A stretch of 5,547 nt of DNA. Origin: Muribaculaceae bacterium. GTDB lineage: Bacteria > Bacteroidota > Bacteroidia > Bacteroidales > Muribaculaceae. Each line of letters opens with the position of its first letter. Position 1 is the first letter of the stretch. The position numbers and the translations under genes were made by a program. Below, one piece after another: positions 5,261 to 5,547 of this stretch. Location: assembly GCA_029060585.1 (NCBI GenBank), contig JAIDTS010000093.1, positions 1 to 5,547 on the forward strand. Direction: 5' to 3'. The notes beneath the pieces were generated by a model that made no database searches, was not told the origin of the DNA, and worked only from the letters and a program-made list of their open reading frames with translations.

Positions 5261-5547
5261 TTATCGGGTCATGAGCCGGGATGCGAGGATTATGAGGAAG
5301 GTGCTGAGTTCGGAGGCGGGGATTGCGGCCCACATTCCCCAGACGGGAAAGAGCGATGGGAGAAGGAAGAATAGAGGGACGAGAAGGATGACGCCGCGCA
5401 GTAGGGTATAGGTCATGGCCTTTGCTGCCTTTCCCATACTTTGGTAATAGCCGATATATGCTATATTCATGGCGAAGAATATTGCGCAGAAGGAGAATAT
5501 CGGTAGACCATGCACAGCGAGCGTACCAGCCTCGGAATCCACCGGTA
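5261..5547 (-). CDS. MATE-family efflux transporter, C-terminal fragment
   Basis: The frame is open to the right edge of the window (…P-V-D-S-E-A-G), so this is the last 94 codons of a longer gene ending at TAA (5263-5261). Three hydrophobic segments are visible: FSFCAIFFAMNIAYIGYY, then TYTLLRGVILLVPLFFLLP, then a final helix around ASELSTFLIILASRL. Between the first two, YYQSMGKAAKA matches the Y(F/Y)Q(S/A)xGK loop before helix 11 of MATE (NorM/DinF-like) multidrug and toxin exporters, and GMWAAIPASE matches the start of their last helix. Full-length relatives are about 440-460 residues with 12 helices and use an ion gradient to export substrates across the inner membrane. The substrate cannot be judged from this end. 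The gene converges on the barrel gene with a 53-bp gap, so it is probably unrelated to the operator-controlled set. Confidence 0.85.
   Translation of the reverse strand, partial: PVDSEAGTLAVHGLPIFSFCAIFFAMNIAYIGYYQSMGKAAKAMTYTLLRGVILLVPLFFLLPSLFPVWGMWAAIPASELSTFLIILASRLMTR

Noticed and set aside
5254..5269. Tandem 8-bp repeat TATCGGGT across the MATE stop codon
   Set aside because: Two copies of 8 bp at a gene end is a minor replication-slippage pattern with no evident function.

Overview
The window looks like a chromosomal accessory segment from a member of the Bacteroidales; Muribaculaceae-like is a guess. Three things point there. The promoters fit the Bacteroidetes form TTTG-N19/20-TAnnTTTG. 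Start codons lack obvious Shine-Dalgarno sites. The gene families are typical of the phylum: a lipoprotein with a DUF2807/GIN-type beta-helix, a TPR regulator that spans the membrane and ends in a helix-turn-helix (HTH), a TonB-plug outer-membrane barrel, and an AAA-ATPase-like protein with the N-terminus characteristic of that group.

Layout, left to right. At 1-82 (minus) is the 5' end of an AAA-ATPase-like/PD-(D/E)XK family gene, with its own promoter at 99-130. From 192 to 265 lies a regulatory element (three GTGCGGAAA half-sites) followed by a plus-strand promoter and a leader of about 160 nt. At 435-1013 is a small lipoprotein whose C-terminal 80 residues form four 20-residue beta-helix rungs. 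At 1184-2992 is a 602-residue lipoprotein-signal/TPR/transmembrane/HTH regulator. The same frame is open from an ATG at 1103, but a well-matched promoter at 1121-1151 lies inside that extension, so 1184 is preferred. From 3032 to 3104 a second copy of the regulatory element sits before a second promoter. At 3129-5207 is a 692-residue TonB-plug/beta-barrel protein. At 5261-5547 (minus, convergent) is the C-terminal end of a MATE-family transporter.

The most interesting observation is that the GTGCGGAAA element occurs exactly twice, once before the lipoprotein and once before the barrel gene. In both places its last half-site ends exactly 31 nt before the -7 box, although the sequences around it are otherwise unrelated. 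The regulator gene lies between these two promoters, and its own promoter lacks the element. The simplest reading is a small, self-contained envelope circuit: a membrane-spanning TPR/HTH protein senses something in the periplasm and controls a lipoprotein and an outer-membrane barrel through a shared upstream operator. The duplicated element and its spacing are visible in the sequence. The link to this regulator and the nature of the signal are inference.

The lipoprotein and regulator genes look richer in A+T by eye than the barrel and the MATE fragment, which fits separate histories. No RNA genes, CRISPR arrays or insertion sequences were recognised.
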